A stretch of DNA of 62,380 bases from Lewinellaceae bacterium (GTDB lineage Bacteria > Bacteroidota > Bacteroidia > Chitinophagales > Saprospiraceae), in NCBI GenBank assembly GCA_020636315.1, contig JACJYA010000026.1, forward strand, positions 1-62,380, given 5' to 3'. The notes beneath the pieces are model-generated. The model was not told the origin of the DNA, did no database searches, and saw nothing but the letters and a program-made list of their open reading frames with translations. The translations under genes were made by a program, and so were the position numbers. Shown piece after piece: positions 33,001 through 41,550 of the stretch; the stretch's first letter is position 1, and the number at the start of each line of letters is the position of its first letter.

Positions 33001-34479
33001 CTCACCGTTTTTGGGAAAGGTAAAAATATCGTAGTAGGGCCCGGTTTGGCTGGAGGCGCTGGCGCTGTGGTAATCGTGGTTGCCAGGCGTTGACCAGATG
33101 ACGGACTGGATGAGCTTGTCTTCGTACATATTCCGGAAAATGGCATCCTGGTATTCGGCATCGGTGCCGTCATCGTAGGCATTATCGCCCAGGAGCAGAA
33201 TGAGATCCGTATAATTACTGCCGACGTAGGAATAGTATCCGTCCCTTACGTCGCGGGCGTTGCTGTTGGCCGTGCCACAATCGCCCAGCACCCAGGCGCG
33301 GACCGGTTGCACCGAACCGGGAGGCGGGGAAGTTTCAAAGAAATATTTGGAGGTGCCGCCTGCCAGTACCCCGCCGTTGTCTCCAATGGCGTAATAGGTT
33401 GTGGTGTTCGGCTGAAGGCCGGAAAGTGTGATCTCGTGGTCGGTGCGGGAGCCGCTCTGCTGTGTCGTCTGGTTCAGGTTGGCCGGGTTGGGGCCATACC
33501 AGACGACACTATTCGTGGCCGTGCTGGTTCTCCATTTGATGACCATGCTGGTTGGGGTGCCGGATTGGAGGTAAGGCCCCCGGATGACTTCCGCCTGCAT
33601 CAGAGAGGAGAGAGGATGCGCTCCGGTTGGATCAGCTGAAGCGCTGGCGAATGAAGGCTCCCCGGGTTCATTCGGGGCATCGTTGAGCGTTGCCGAAATG
33701 GCCCGGGCTTCTCCCCTTTGCTGTTTTTCCATCAACTGGATGACTTCCGCTTTTCTGGCCTGCCATTTTTCTTTTCTGGGCAGGGGTTTCATGATCTGTT
33801 CGATTCGCCTCAGGGCGTCCGGGTATCGGCGGGCCTCAATCTCAAGGCCCAACAGGCGCTCTTGCAGGGAAATGACCGGCCCCAGCCGTTGCACGCCCAG
33901 TTCCAGCGCCTCTGTTGCCAGCGCGTACCGGCCGGGATAAGCACTCAGTATCCCGTCCGCCAGGAGAAAATAATCATCCGGGCGGATGGCATTGTCATTT
34001 TTGAGCGCGACCATTTTCCGCAGGTCGGCTACAGCCTTTTTACCGGACCCTGACATTTGATAGATGGAAGCGCGCGTCTCGTATCCGAAAGGATTTTCCG
34101 GTTCCCGTTCCAGGAAGGTGTTGATGTGATATAGAGCCGGTTGCAGGGCTTCCGTATCCCGGTAAAGCTGGGCGAGTGGCAGATGGCAGGTGTAGTAACC
34201 CGGCTCCATCCGGAGTACTTGGTTAAAATCATCAATTGCCCGGCCTTTTTCTTCGTGCTGTTGGTACAACAAGCCGCGTTCAAACCGGAGCAGGGCATTA
34301 TCCGGGTCTTCCTGGATCTGCCGGGTTTTCTGTGCAATGGCCTCGTGCAGGCTTCCGTGCGCGATCAGTTGGGGCGCCGGCAATCCCATTGCCAGGAAGA
34401 AAAAAAGAACGCTGCAACAGATCCTGGCTTTTTTCTTTTGCAGGTTGGGCAAAAACGTGGTAAGAGATAGAATGCTCAT
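30007..34479 (-). CDS. Secreted TPR - purple acid phosphatase fusion with Ig-like repeats and T9SS tail
   Basis: 1490 residues from the ATG at 34479; the upstream ATG at 34521 lengthens the leader without benefit. The order is: signal/anchor segment (LFFFLAMGLPAPQL), TPR repeats at about 42-200, an FN3-like domain (GPYLQSGTPTSMVIKWRT), and a metallophosphoesterase of the purple-acid-phosphatase type at about 390-590 with GDCGTA, LLGDNAYDD, PGNHDYHS, HHPPYS and GHSHSYERS, covering all metal-ligand motifs. An Ig-like module (ITLPADEAFYPSLAP), a jelly-roll-like region and three Cys-containing repeats of 143 residues follow, then a T9SS tail from VFPNPFKDEV. It should hydrolyse phosphomonoesters at the cell surface. 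TPR fused to secreted phosphatase is unusual. Confidence 0.9.
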   Translation of the reverse strand: MSILSLTTFLPNLQKKKARICCSVLFFFLAMGLPAPQLIAHGSLHEAIAQKTRQIQEDPDNALLRFERGLLYQQHEEKGRAIDDFNQVLRMEPGYYTCHLPLAQLYRDTEALQPALYHINTFLEREPENPFGYETRASIYQMSGSGKKAVADLRKMVALKNDNAIRPDDYFLLADGILSAYPGRYALATEALELGVQRLGPVISLQERLLGLEIEARRYPDALRRIEQIMKPLPRKEKWQARKAEVIQLMEKQQRGEARAISATLNDAPNEPGEPSFASASADPTGAHPLSSLMQAEVIRGPYLQSGTPTSMVIKWRTSTATNSVVWYGPNPANLNQTTQQSGSRTDHEITLSGLQPNTTTYYAIGDNGGVLAGGTSKYFFETSPPPGSVQPVRAWVLGDCGTANSNARDVRDGYYSYVGSNYTDLILLLGDNAYDDGTDAEYQDAIFRNMYEDKLIQSVIWSTPGNHDYHSASASSQTGPYYDIFTFPKNGEAGGLPSGTEAYYAFDYANIHFVVLDSHDSGRDPGDPMLIWLENDLNATQQEWIITFFHHPPYSKGSHDSDEESHLIDMRENVLPILEAAGVDLVLSGHSHSYERSYLLNGHYGPSGSLLPNMILDNGDGRLDGSGAYQKYETGTNAGKGAVYTCAGSSGKVSDGPLDHPVMYYSAGTLGSLSLEVMDQQLDLKFIGVNGEVLDYFTIRKFTPVGNPPAVQITLPADEAFYPSLAPITLSAQASDSDGYIEAVTFYINGDSVGIAHVAPYTVSWVPPAEGSYHLLARATDNDGNSITATEHLFHVGHIRDCSQVNSRENDAEEGPNGGMSLSSSDLELINDPNDGDQWVGMRFTGLNIPPGATVSKAWIQFAVEDNNNDNPCQLYIYGEASNAPAPFSGSDYNISSRPLTQASVSWQPDNWEQIGEMGPLQQTPNLAPILQELITRNGYSATDAIVLIIQGEGRRTAESFDGQQLYAPQLCVEYLFCTPFPLAVSSSTNEACPGEMVTLSAGPADSYLWSTGATSAQITVQPTETTTYQLTAWNETGCPTTKEITVTVLPEPLIALESDSVSFCPGQGASITAPAGFADYEWSNGQNTPSVLIDSPGNWSLTVTDANGCSASTTLYAVEAPALNLQASSSAAEICSGQAVTLNASPASSYLWSTGATTAQIMVQPSETATYSLTAWNDSGCSETAEITVTVLPEPQVTLESDTVFVCQGQGVSVTAPAGFANYEWSNGQNTPSVLIDSPGNWSLTVTDANGCSATAALYAVDTPPLNLQVSSSTAEICSGQAVTLNASPAGSYLWSTGATTAQIMVHPTETTTYSLTAWNDSGCSETAEIEITVYPLPEFEIEEQNGQLAATGLEGQQGFSFSWSNGADTPEILPDSSGQYCVIVTSAEGCVAERCYKFLASGTSGSLTPSLWEVFPNPFKDEVRIRPSQPADNPAIAVFGLLGQPVPFRLQKEERETILKFSNLPSGYYFIAISNGKASRIVKMLKL
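30470..31540 (-). repeat. Three 429-bp tandem repeats in phosphatase gene
   Basis: The same landmark (around CAGCCGGAATC or its variant) recurs at 30502, 30931 and 31360, giving an exact 429-base (143-residue) period. The first two copies are close to identical at DNA level and the third is more diverged. Each encodes two Ig-like halves with the motifs SYLWSTGATTAQI and FANYEWSNGQNTPS. Confidence 0.88.
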
Positions 34480-34625
34480 AACTAACAGGGTTGAATGTTG
34501 GGTTTGGGGGGCGTTATCCATACATACGAAAATCCTTCCATTCGTGTTGCCTCCTTTGCCATATTAGTAAAAGGTAAAAGTTTGTCCGGAGCTTCGTATC
34601 TTGTTGCCAACCAAGCTTTCAATCC

Positions 34626-35156
34626 ATGCAATTGCCAGAAGTCATAGAAACCGAACGCCTGCTGATCCGCCCATTCCAATCCAGAGACCTTTCCTTTTTT
34701 CTGGAATTCATGCTCGACGAAATGGCTACGGAGTACCTCACTTTCACCGAAGAACAAAAAACTGAAGAAGGCGCCCGGTCTCTTTTCTGGGAGGTTGTCG
34801 AGAGTTACCGATCGGACGAACCCATTATGGCTCTTGCAATTGTGGATAAAGAAATGGGCTTTTTCATCGGCTCCTGTGGGGTGTCGCCTCTGGATGACCC
34901 CGGGGTGTATGAATGCTACTACAGCCTGCTGCCCAAATACTGGGGGATGGGGTTCGCCACGGAAGCAACCAAAGCACTGGTACGCTATTTCCTCGGCCAG
35001 CCCGAAGTAAAGGTGATGAAAGCCTTTGTCAGCCCCAATAACCCCCGAAGCATACACGTGGCGGTACGGCTGGGGATGAAAGCGCAGGGAATGGCAAAAC
35101 ATCCCTTCTCTGGCCTGGAAGGAATGGTTTACGTGATGGAAAAATCTGGGGCCTGA
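34626..35156 (+). CDS. GNAT acetyltransferase (RimJ/RimL type)
   Basis: 176 residues. The N-terminus (VIETERLLIRPFQSRDL) is the RimJ/RimL hallmark, and the acetyl-CoA loop is YWGMGFATEATKALVRY. The C-terminal strand pair SPNNPRSIHVAVRLGMK completes the fold. Members acetylate protein N-termini or small amines. It is flanked by convergent and divergent genes and looks monocistronic. The substrate is unknown. Confidence 0.88.
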   Translation: MQLPEVIETERLLIRPFQSRDLSFFLEFMLDEMATEYLTFTEEQKTEEGARSLFWEVVESYRSDEPIMALAIVDKEMGFFIGSCGVSPLDDPGVYECYYSLLPKYWGMGFATEATKALVRYFLGQPEVKVMKAFVSPNNPRSIHVAVRLGMKAQGMAKHPFSGLEGMVYVMEKSGA

Positions 35157-35172
35157 CCCTTCAGGCAAATAA

Positions 35173-36777
35173 TTACTTCGAAAATAACAGCCATGTATCC
35201 GGGTCCAGGATAATTTGCCCGGGCCTGAACTTGCATTTCACCGTAGCTTCTTCGGTTTTCTCGTCCACCTCTATCGTCCAGGTTTTCGAAGTGGAGCCAT
35301 CTGCGCCGATGGCCTGAATGTCCAGTGGAAAGTGGAAAGCCGGCCCCTCCTGTATTTGCCGGATCTTGAACTTCAGGCGCCTTCGGCGGGGCTTTTCCCA
35401 TTCTACCTGGAGTTGAGGCTGGCCGGGGTGGAAAACCCATTGCCGGAAGAATTGGGAAAGGTCTTGTTTACTTACCGATTCCATTGTCCGCTGGAAATCT
35501 TCGGTCAGGGCATTGCCTCCGCGGAACAGGGCATAGTACTGCCGCAGGCCGTTCCAGAAGGCTTGTTCGCCTACCTGCCGCCGGAGCATGTGCAGCACCC
35601 AGGCGCCTTTCTGGTATGAATTGGGGTTGAGCAGGGCATTCCAGTCGGCAATGGTGGTATCGACAATAGGCGCCATTTTGCGGGCGGCGAAAGCAACCAC
35701 CTGCTGCCTTTCCGACTGCAGGCGGCCCACCAGCTTGTCCCTGCCGTATTTATTTTCCATATACAGGTCGGCGCCATAGGTCGCAAAGCCCTCGCTGAGC
35801 CAGATGTGGAACCAGTTTTGCTCCGACGCCGAATTGCCGAACCACTGGTGGGCAATTTCATGGGCGATGAGCGCTTCCTCCGAGCGGTCGCCGGTCACCG
35901 AATTTTCGTAGTAAAAGATGTTGCTGGCGTTCTCCATACCGCCATACCGGGTTTTGGATTGCACATTGGCCAGCTTGCGGTAGGGGTAGGGCCCGATATA
36001 ATCGGCAAAGAACCGGAGCACCTCCACCGCCAGGGCATAGTCGTAGAAACCCGCTTCCCGGTCCTGGTGATAAACCCAACTGGTCACCGGAACGCCATCC
36101 ACCTCCCCGGCCAGTTGCACCCCGAAACGGGCCGCTCCGATGACCGCCACTTTCATGGGCAGGGGGACGGTTTCCCGCCAGTGGGTCAGCTTGGTTTCGT
36201 CGTCCAGGTTGGTTTCTTCAACCTGGAAGCCGTTGGCTACCACCTGGTAGTGATCGGGGGCCGTGACGATAAAATCCACGCTTGCCTTGTCAGACGGATG
36301 ATCCACGCAGGGCAGCCAGTGGTGGGCGCGGTTGGGCCAGTTGTCGCCGAAGAAGGTTCGTTCCTCATAGGTATTGCGGCTGATGATCAGGCCATCGGCG
36401 GGTACGCCCTGGTAGATGATCTGGAAGGTGCGCTCTTCCCCGGCCTGCGCGGCGGGTTCCAGGAAAAGAGTGAGTGCTTCGCCCTTGTGGCGGTAGTCCA
36501 CCGCAGTTTCACCTTCCCTAACAGAAAGTACGTTCATCCCTTTTCCATCTTCCCCCTGTTTCACCAGGTCGAGGGAAAAACTGGAAATCGGCTGGAGGAA
36601 ACGGATCCGAATGGTGGCTGAGGCCGAGATCTGGTCCGTTTTATCGGACAACTCCAGGCGGAAGGTGTAGTGCTGTACATCAAGCAGAGCGAGGCGGGGA
36701 ATGGTGGCTTGGGTATGAGAAGATAATGAAAGGCCAAGGAAGGCAATAGTGATGAAACAGAACTGAAGATGGCGCAT
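35173..36777 (-). CDS. Secreted M1-family aminopeptidase
   Basis: 534 residues with a signal peptide (FITIAFLGLSLSSHTQA). The zinc site HEIAHQWFG (His306) and Glu in WLSEGFATYG are complete, and the exopeptidase motif is GGMENAS, the canonical GxMEN, unlike the M1 protein at 2387. The C-terminal ERAP-like helical domain is absent, so it is a short M1 form (LTA4H/cold-active type). It should release N-terminal residues in the periplasm. It may be cotranscribed with the peptidase-barrel gene that ends 41 bases upstream. Confidence 0.92.
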   Translation of the reverse strand: MRHLQFCFITIAFLGLSLSSHTQATIPRLALLDVQHYTFRLELSDKTDQISASATIRIRFLQPISSFSLDLVKQGEDGKGMNVLSVREGETAVDYRHKGEALTLFLEPAAQAGEERTFQIIYQGVPADGLIISRNTYEERTFFGDNWPNRAHHWLPCVDHPSDKASVDFIVTAPDHYQVVANGFQVEETNLDDETKLTHWRETVPLPMKVAVIGAARFGVQLAGEVDGVPVTSWVYHQDREAGFYDYALAVEVLRFFADYIGPYPYRKLANVQSKTRYGGMENASNIFYYENSVTGDRSEEALIAHEIAHQWFGNSASEQNWFHIWLSEGFATYGADLYMENKYGRDKLVGRLQSERQQVVAFAARKMAPIVDTTIADWNALLNPNSYQKGAWVLHMLRRQVGEQAFWNGLRQYYALFRGGNALTEDFQRTMESVSKQDLSQFFRQWVFHPGQPQLQVEWEKPRRRRLKFKIRQIQEGPAFHFPLDIQAIGADGSTSKTWTIEVDEKTEEATVKCKFRPGQIILDPDTWLLFSK

Positions 36778-36818
36778 GGCTGTGGCATTTGAGGGCTAAA
36801 ATAGGGAGGTTTGGGTGA

Positions 36819-39770
36819 TTACTCCGTAATACTCAACAACAAAAAATCAAACTGATGCCGCTGGGCCCCATCCTTTAATAAATCATCCCCCAACAAATAA
36901 CTGTACCGAATGCCGAAATCCACCTCCAGCAACCGGAAGGCCCGCACATCAAAAGTCAGCTCCAGCCCGGAGGAATACTGGGTTCTGGTGTTGCCGAATA
37001 TCGGATCCACCTTCAGCCAGGCATAGTCGTAAAATACATTGGCCTTTACCCGTTTCAGGAAGGCCAGGCCGCCCAGCGCCAGATCGGGATAAAGTAGGGG
37101 CAGGTTGTAGTTGAAACCCACCTTGAACACCTCATCTCCTAAAACGGCGTTGTATCCTCGTGGATAGACAAACAGGTTGGAGAACCGGTAATTGTCGAGT
37201 ACATCCTGACGCTGGTACAAGGTGTTTACGACAAAGCTGTGGTTGCGGCTGAGGCCGGGAAGGTAAACGTCCGCTCTGCCCAGAAATACATCCCCGTGGT
37301 AATCCTCATTCCCCAGCGTACTGCGGTAGCGCAGGTCGAGATAAAGCCCCAGCCGGGGATTGATTTGTTGGATGGCTCTTCTCCGGAAGCTCCGGAAGGC
37401 CAGGCGCAGGCTCATGGCGTGAAGGTTGGTGCTTTGCAGAGGTTCCCGGAACAGGTAGCTCAGCTCATCCTGCCTGCCGGGAGCGGTGATGACGGTGTCC
37501 TTCGAATTGTCCGGGTTGTCAAAATTGCCGTCAACATCCAGGGCAATGTTCTGGTAGTCCGCCCGCAGGAGCAGGCTGTTAAAAAAATTGCCGCTGGTTA
37601 AATTGAGGGGCAGGGCCAGTCCGCCGGAAATCCGGTTTTCCCGCCACTCTTCTACGTACCCATTGTAATAAATAGTGGTATCGTTTGTGGGTGTAAAGTT
37701 GTATATGGAGGCCGAGCGGTTGGCGTGCACGAAACTGGCGTTGATGTAGGGATAGAGCTCGGCGTAAGTGGCGCCCGCCGAATAGGACCATTGCTGCTCG
37801 TTCAGGTTGTAATAACCACCGGCTTCCATGGAAAGGGTGCCGAACTTATTGTCGGAAAGAACGCTGGCGCCGACAGTTGGCGGGCTGAGGTAGGGAAGCC
37901 AGCTGTGCGGGTTGACGATCCCGCTCCACTTGTTGAAGTTTTCAACCGGGAACTGCTCGTTGCCTACTTTTTCCAGAATGCTGCCGCCTTCCTGATCGGC
38001 CAGCGCCCTGGCATATATGTACTTCTCCTCCTCCTTGCTACTTTCGTAAGGCCGCCATAAAGCCTGATCCAGTTCCATTTCGATGATGTTATATCCGCGC
38101 GGGTGAAATTCACTGTAGGCCAGTTTCGTGCCGTTCGGAGAGATAGCAGGCTGGAAGGCCCCCAGGGGAGAATCCGTTAGTTGATATAGCGTTTTATCCT
38201 TTAGATTCAGGGCGAAGATGTTGTTTGCTCCGGTATAGCTGCCGGAAAAGAAGAGGAAATCTTCTCTAACAGCCAGATGGCTGATCTGGTGGGGAGAAGG
38301 CTGGGTGAGCCATTTTGCCACTCCGGTTTCCAGGTTGATCATCTGAATGGCCTGGGTTTCTCCTTCCTGAGCAATGGCGATAATGTTTTGCCCGTCTTCC
38401 GTCCAGGTGGGGAAGGCATAGAAGTAGTTTTCCGGGTTGGGTAGTTTGCGGATCAGAGTTCCGGTTTCGGCATCCAGGACAACCAGGCTGTATTCCATGT
38501 TTTCTGTTGCCTCGGCGGCCGCGATCCGGCCCGCCCGGGGGGAGAGGGCCGGGGCAAAATATTTGGTGCGGGAAGTCAGTTTCTTCTTTTGTCCCGTCCG
38601 GATGTCGTAACTGCGGATGATGGAGAAGTTCTTGTAGTGCCAGCGGGGGTCATAGCCGATCTCCGGCCAGCATAATTTGCCTCCCACCAGAGATAGAGTA
38701 GTGCTTAGCGGTTCCAGCTGTATGCCCGGTTCGGTGAGTTTTTCCTCCCGGCCATCGGGCCCGATCCTGACAAACACTGGGATACGGCCGTAACCACTTT
38801 TGGCGGCAATAAGCGTATTCTCATCCAAATATTGTGGGTTGGTGTAATGGGTGACGTTTTTTTTAAGAGCGGTATTGCGCTGTTTACCGGCAGTAGCGGC
38901 TCCTTGTTTTTCCTCCGATTTCCAGGCGCTTTCCAGATCCTCCATCGTTTTTTGATACAGCTTCTTCGTGTTCAGCCCTGTTCTTTTTTCCAGCCCCTTG
39001 CTGAACGGATAAAAAAGCCCCCGGTAGCGGGTGGCATCCTCCAGGACGCCTGCCCAGATGCCCTTTCCAAACTCCTTCCGTGCGTAGCTGGTCATGAAAT
39101 ATCCCAGGTTGTACCAGTCTGGTACGAAATCTTTAAAAGAACCGGCGGCCGCCTTTTCGTAGGAGTATTGCAGGTCGTGGAGGATGAGCGAGCGGTATTC
39201 CATGGTGAAAGCCGGCAGCCGCCCTCTGCCCGAAGCGGTGAGAGCCGTTTCCATCCCGGTGGCGTCTCCCTCGAGGTACCAGCGGGGCAGTGCCAGTCCG
39301 TACATGCCGCCCCAGCCCCAGGAACCAAAGATCGTTTTCACCAGTTTGGTTAAGCCGTGTTTGGAATTTCCGAACTGCTGCACATGGCGGTACTCGTGAA
39401 TGGCCAGCCCGTCCAGCCAGTTGGTGGTGTAATTGAACTGGGGCGCCGTCATATTGAATTCCGACCGGAAAGGCCCGACGGTGACGAAGCCGTTGGGAAT
39501 GATCGTCTGGTTCTGGAGCAGGATCGTCACCTTTTGCTTTTTTTCTCCGATGGATTCCGTGTTGTTGTCCCACAGGTAATGCACCACATTGGCTACCCTT
39601 TGCCCCGCCGCTTCGAGCCCCTGGGGGAAGATCACCTGCACCCTTTCGGTGTTGATCTGCTTCCATTTGAGGGAGAGAGGGTTGGCCCCGATGGTGTTGG
39701 CGGGGATCTGGGCGATGAGGGTAGAAGCCAAACCGAGCAATAAACAGGCAGAGGCCAGTAACTTTTTCAT
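36819..39770 (-). CDS. Outer-membrane protein: HEYRH peptidase-like domain, beta-propeller and C-terminal barrel
   Basis: 983 residues from the ATG at 39770 (MKKLLASACLLLGL), giving a signal peptide ending LIAQ; the ATG at 39809 adds only an odd leader. An N-terminal domain (about 30-270) has the gluzincin-like motif AIHEYRHVQQF with a downstream RWYLEGDATGMET that could supply the third ligand. Residues about 310-620 look like PD40/TolB-type propeller blades (YDIRTGQKKKLT, FYAFPTWTEDGQNIIAI). From about 640 onward the sequence alternates in beta-barrel style, resembling surface-antigen/BamA barrels. It is probably an outer-membrane protease with a periplasmic or surface sensor propeller. No characterised homologue is known to me. 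Confidence 0.85.
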   Translation of the reverse strand: MKKLLASACLLLGLASTLIAQIPANTIGANPLSLKWKQINTERVQVIFPQGLEAAGQRVANVVHYLWDNNTESIGEKKQKVTILLQNQTIIPNGFVTVGPFRSEFNMTAPQFNYTTNWLDGLAIHEYRHVQQFGNSKHGLTKLVKTIFGSWGWGGMYGLALPRWYLEGDATGMETALTASGRGRLPAFTMEYRSLILHDLQYSYEKAAAGSFKDFVPDWYNLGYFMTSYARKEFGKGIWAGVLEDATRYRGLFYPFSKGLEKRTGLNTKKLYQKTMEDLESAWKSEEKQGAATAGKQRNTALKKNVTHYTNPQYLDENTLIAAKSGYGRIPVFVRIGPDGREEKLTEPGIQLEPLSTTLSLVGGKLCWPEIGYDPRWHYKNFSIIRSYDIRTGQKKKLTSRTKYFAPALSPRAGRIAAAEATENMEYSLVVLDAETGTLIRKLPNPENYFYAFPTWTEDGQNIIAIAQEGETQAIQMINLETGVAKWLTQPSPHQISHLAVREDFLFFSGSYTGANNIFALNLKDKTLYQLTDSPLGAFQPAISPNGTKLAYSEFHPRGYNIIEMELDQALWRPYESSKEEEKYIYARALADQEGGSILEKVGNEQFPVENFNKWSGIVNPHSWLPYLSPPTVGASVLSDNKFGTLSMEAGGYYNLNEQQWSYSAGATYAELYPYINASFVHANRSASIYNFTPTNDTTIYYNGYVEEWRENRISGGLALPLNLTSGNFFNSLLLRADYQNIALDVDGNFDNPDNSKDTVITAPGRQDELSYLFREPLQSTNLHAMSLRLAFRSFRRRAIQQINPRLGLYLDLRYRSTLGNEDYHGDVFLGRADVYLPGLSRNHSFVVNTLYQRQDVLDNYRFSNLFVYPRGYNAVLGDEVFKVGFNYNLPLLYPDLALGGLAFLKRVKANVFYDYAWLKVDPIFGNTRTQYSSGLELTFDVRAFRLLEVDFGIRYSYLLGDDLLKDGAQRHQFDFLLLSITE

Positions 39771-39817
39771 TATGTGATACACTTCATTGATCCATTGCCA
39801 ATGTAGCACATTCAGAA

Positions 39818-39825
39818 TAAAGGTA
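39818..39825 (-). promoter_or_regulatory. Candidate -7 element (TACCTTTA) of barrel-peptidase gene
   Basis: Minus-strand TACCTTTA differs from TAnnTTTG at the last base and lies 48 bases upstream of the start at 39770. It is a weak call. Confidence 0.3.
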
Positions 39826-39852
39826 GGAATTGGGGGTTGAAAATTTGGTGTC

Positions 39853-39885
39853 AGATGGCAGGCACTACCGAAGAGCCTGCCATCT
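39853..39885. repeat. Perfect 11-bp hairpin
   Basis: AGATGGCAGGC (39853-39863) pairs with GCCTGCCATCT (39875-39885) around an 11-base loop. On the minus strand it follows the stop codon of the barrel-protein remnant by nine bases, so it may be that gene's old transcript end, although no T-run follows. Confidence 0.5.
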
Positions 39886-39893
39886 TGCCTGAG

Positions 39894-40085
39894 TCAGAAG
39901 CGCCATTTTATTTCAAAGGGTACAGTGATAAAACCAACCTGTTTATAAAGATCCGTCGATTGGTTGATGTAGTGGTAATTGATACCCAGGCCTAATGCCA
40001 CCGTCAAACCCCATCAACACTGTTAGTATTGATAAGAGAATTCGGGCCGCCACGGTTAAAAGGGAATTTGTTACATCGGGAGCCA
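39894..40085 (-). pseudogene. 3' remnant of an outer-membrane beta-barrel gene
   Basis: On the minus strand, codons from about 40013 to the TGA at 39894 encode LTVALGLGINYHYINQ and end PFEIKWRF, an aromatic C-terminus typical of outer-membrane barrels. A second frame from about 40085 to 39999 encodes FNRGGPNSLINTNSVDG and would join it after a single frameshift near 40005. There is no start codon or upstream body, so this is the tail of a lost gene. The remaining 40086-40342 stretch is AT-rich and shows nothing else. Confidence 0.5.
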
Positions 40086-40342
40086 TGCAATTGCCTTTCA
40101 TTGGTTTTGAGGTTAATAGCGTAAACGGATAAGGCTATATTTCCTCAAACATTCTTAATGGAAATTTTTCATAAAAACAATGATAAAATCAATCGTTTCA
40201 AAGGGATTTTCATGGTAGATGTTTTTTTCGAATAAATACCTTTCCGAGATCTTTGCCGGTGGCTTCAGGCGGGCTTAACATACGCTCAAAAAGAGGGGGC
40301 TTTTCCAATAAAACCGCTAAATTCGCTCTCAAACAACACCAA

Positions 40343-41254
40343 ATGCGTTTCCTTTTAATATTCAGTCTGCTCTTTACTTTTTTTTCCTGTTCCGAACCTG
40401 CAACCCGAAAAGATATGGATCCCGAAAAAACAGCCACATTTGACTGGCAGGGCCACCGCGGCGCCCGCGGCCTGCTGCCCGAGAATACCGTGCCGGCATT
40501 CCTCAAAGCATTGGAATACCCACAGGTTAAGACCCTGGAGCTGGACCTGGCGGTGAGCCGCGACAGCCTCCTGGTTGTCTCCCACGAGCCCTGGATGTCG
40601 CACCACATCTGCAGCCACCCGGACGGGCGCCCGGTAACCAAAGAAGAAGAGGAGGATCTGCTTTTCTTCCAGATGTCCTACGACTCTATCCGGCAGTACG
40701 ACTGCGGCAGCCGCGGAAATGAGCGCTTCCCGCACCAAAAGGCCATGCCGGCCCACAAACCTCTGCTGAGCGAAGTAGTGGAGGCAGTCGGGCAGTACTG
40801 CGCCGAAAAGGGCCGTGAAAAACCCCGCTACAATATCGAGATCAAGTTCGAACCGGCTTATGTGGGCATAAAAGCACCAGATGCCGAAACCTTCGCCCGC
40901 CTGGTGCTGGAAGAGGTCACCCGCCTGGGCATAAGGGAGCGCAGCTGCGTGCAATCCTTCGACGTTGCCCCCCTGCAGCACCTCCACCGCATGGACCCGC
41001 AGCTCTTCACCGCCCTGCTCATCGACAATCCTAACGGCGTGGCAGCCAACCTGGAGGAACTGGGGTATATCCCTAATGCATACAGCCCCTACTACAAGCT
41101 CGTCACTGCCAACGTTGCGGATACTGTCCATGAGAAAGGAATGACGATTATCCCCTGGACGGTGAACGACACCACCGCTATGAAAGCTTTGATAGCTCTG
41201 GGCGTGGATGGGATCATTACGGATTATCCGAATTTGATTGGGGAAGTGGAGTAG
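40343..41254 (+). CDS. Glycerophosphodiester phosphodiesterase lipoprotein
   Basis: 303 residues from the ATG at 40343 (MRFLLIFSLLFTFFSC), chosen because it gives a clean lipobox (FFSC, Cys16); the ATG at 40253 would bury it. The GDPD TIM-barrel motifs are HRGARGLLPENT (His38), LELDLAVSRDS and SHEPW, then YNIEIKFEP and a C-terminal WTVNDTTAMKALIALGVDGIITDYP. The enzyme splits glycerophosphodiesters to glycerol-3-phosphate and an alcohol using a divalent metal, in the envelope. It is monocistronic, ending 121 bases from the tRNA. Confidence 0.92.
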   Translation: MRFLLIFSLLFTFFSCSEPATRKDMDPEKTATFDWQGHRGARGLLPENTVPAFLKALEYPQVKTLELDLAVSRDSLLVVSHEPWMSHHICSHPDGRPVTKEEEEDLLFFQMSYDSIRQYDCGSRGNERFPHQKAMPAHKPLLSEVVEAVGQYCAEKGREKPRYNIEIKFEPAYVGIKAPDAETFARLVLEEVTRLGIRERSCVQSFDVAPLQHLHRMDPQLFTALLIDNPNGVAANLEELGYIPNAYSPYYKLVTANVADTVHEKGMTIIPWTVNDTTAMKALIALGVDGIITDYPNLIGEVE

Positions 41255-41375
41255 GGTGGTGGTATTGGAGTGATGCCTCCTTTAGGAAAGAGGCGAAAAG
41301 GGGAGGAAATCCGGCTGTTTACCGAATGTACAGTTAGCCCCTGATTTACATGGCTAATGTTGCAGGATGATAATG

Positions 41376-41459
41376 TACCGAAGGTGGGACTCGAACCCAC
41401 ACGGTGTTGCCACCACTGGATTTTGAGTCCAGCGCGTCTACCAGTTCCGCCACTTCGGC
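41376..41459 (-). tRNA. tRNA-Leu (anticodon CAA)
   Basis: The minus strand reads GCCGAAGTGGCGGAACTGG..., with acceptor halves GCCGAAG and CTTCGGT, an anticodon stem-loop CTGGA-CTCAAAA-TCCAG, a long class II variable arm and a GGTTCGAGTCC T-arm. The anticodon CAA reads UUG. The 3' CCA is not encoded; the discriminator base is A. This tRNA is a potential substrate of the MiaE-like enzyme at 21142. Confidence 0.97.
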
Positions 41460-41517
41460 AAAAAAATGTTCAAAAATACCGCCGGTGCTTTTACCCGCGT
41501 TCTCTTTTGCAGGGATG

Positions 41518-41550
41518 CAAATTTAGGCAATTTTCCGATAAGGTTCCAAA
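41518..41550 (-). promoter_or_regulatory. Promoter of tRNA-Leu (TTTG-N21-TAAATTTG)
   Basis: On the minus strand the -33 TTTG (41547-41550) and -7 TAAATTTG (41518-41525) are 21 bases apart, which fits the Bacteroidota consensus. The -7 element is 58 bases upstream of the mature tRNA 5' end. It is the best full promoter match in the window. Confidence 0.7.
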
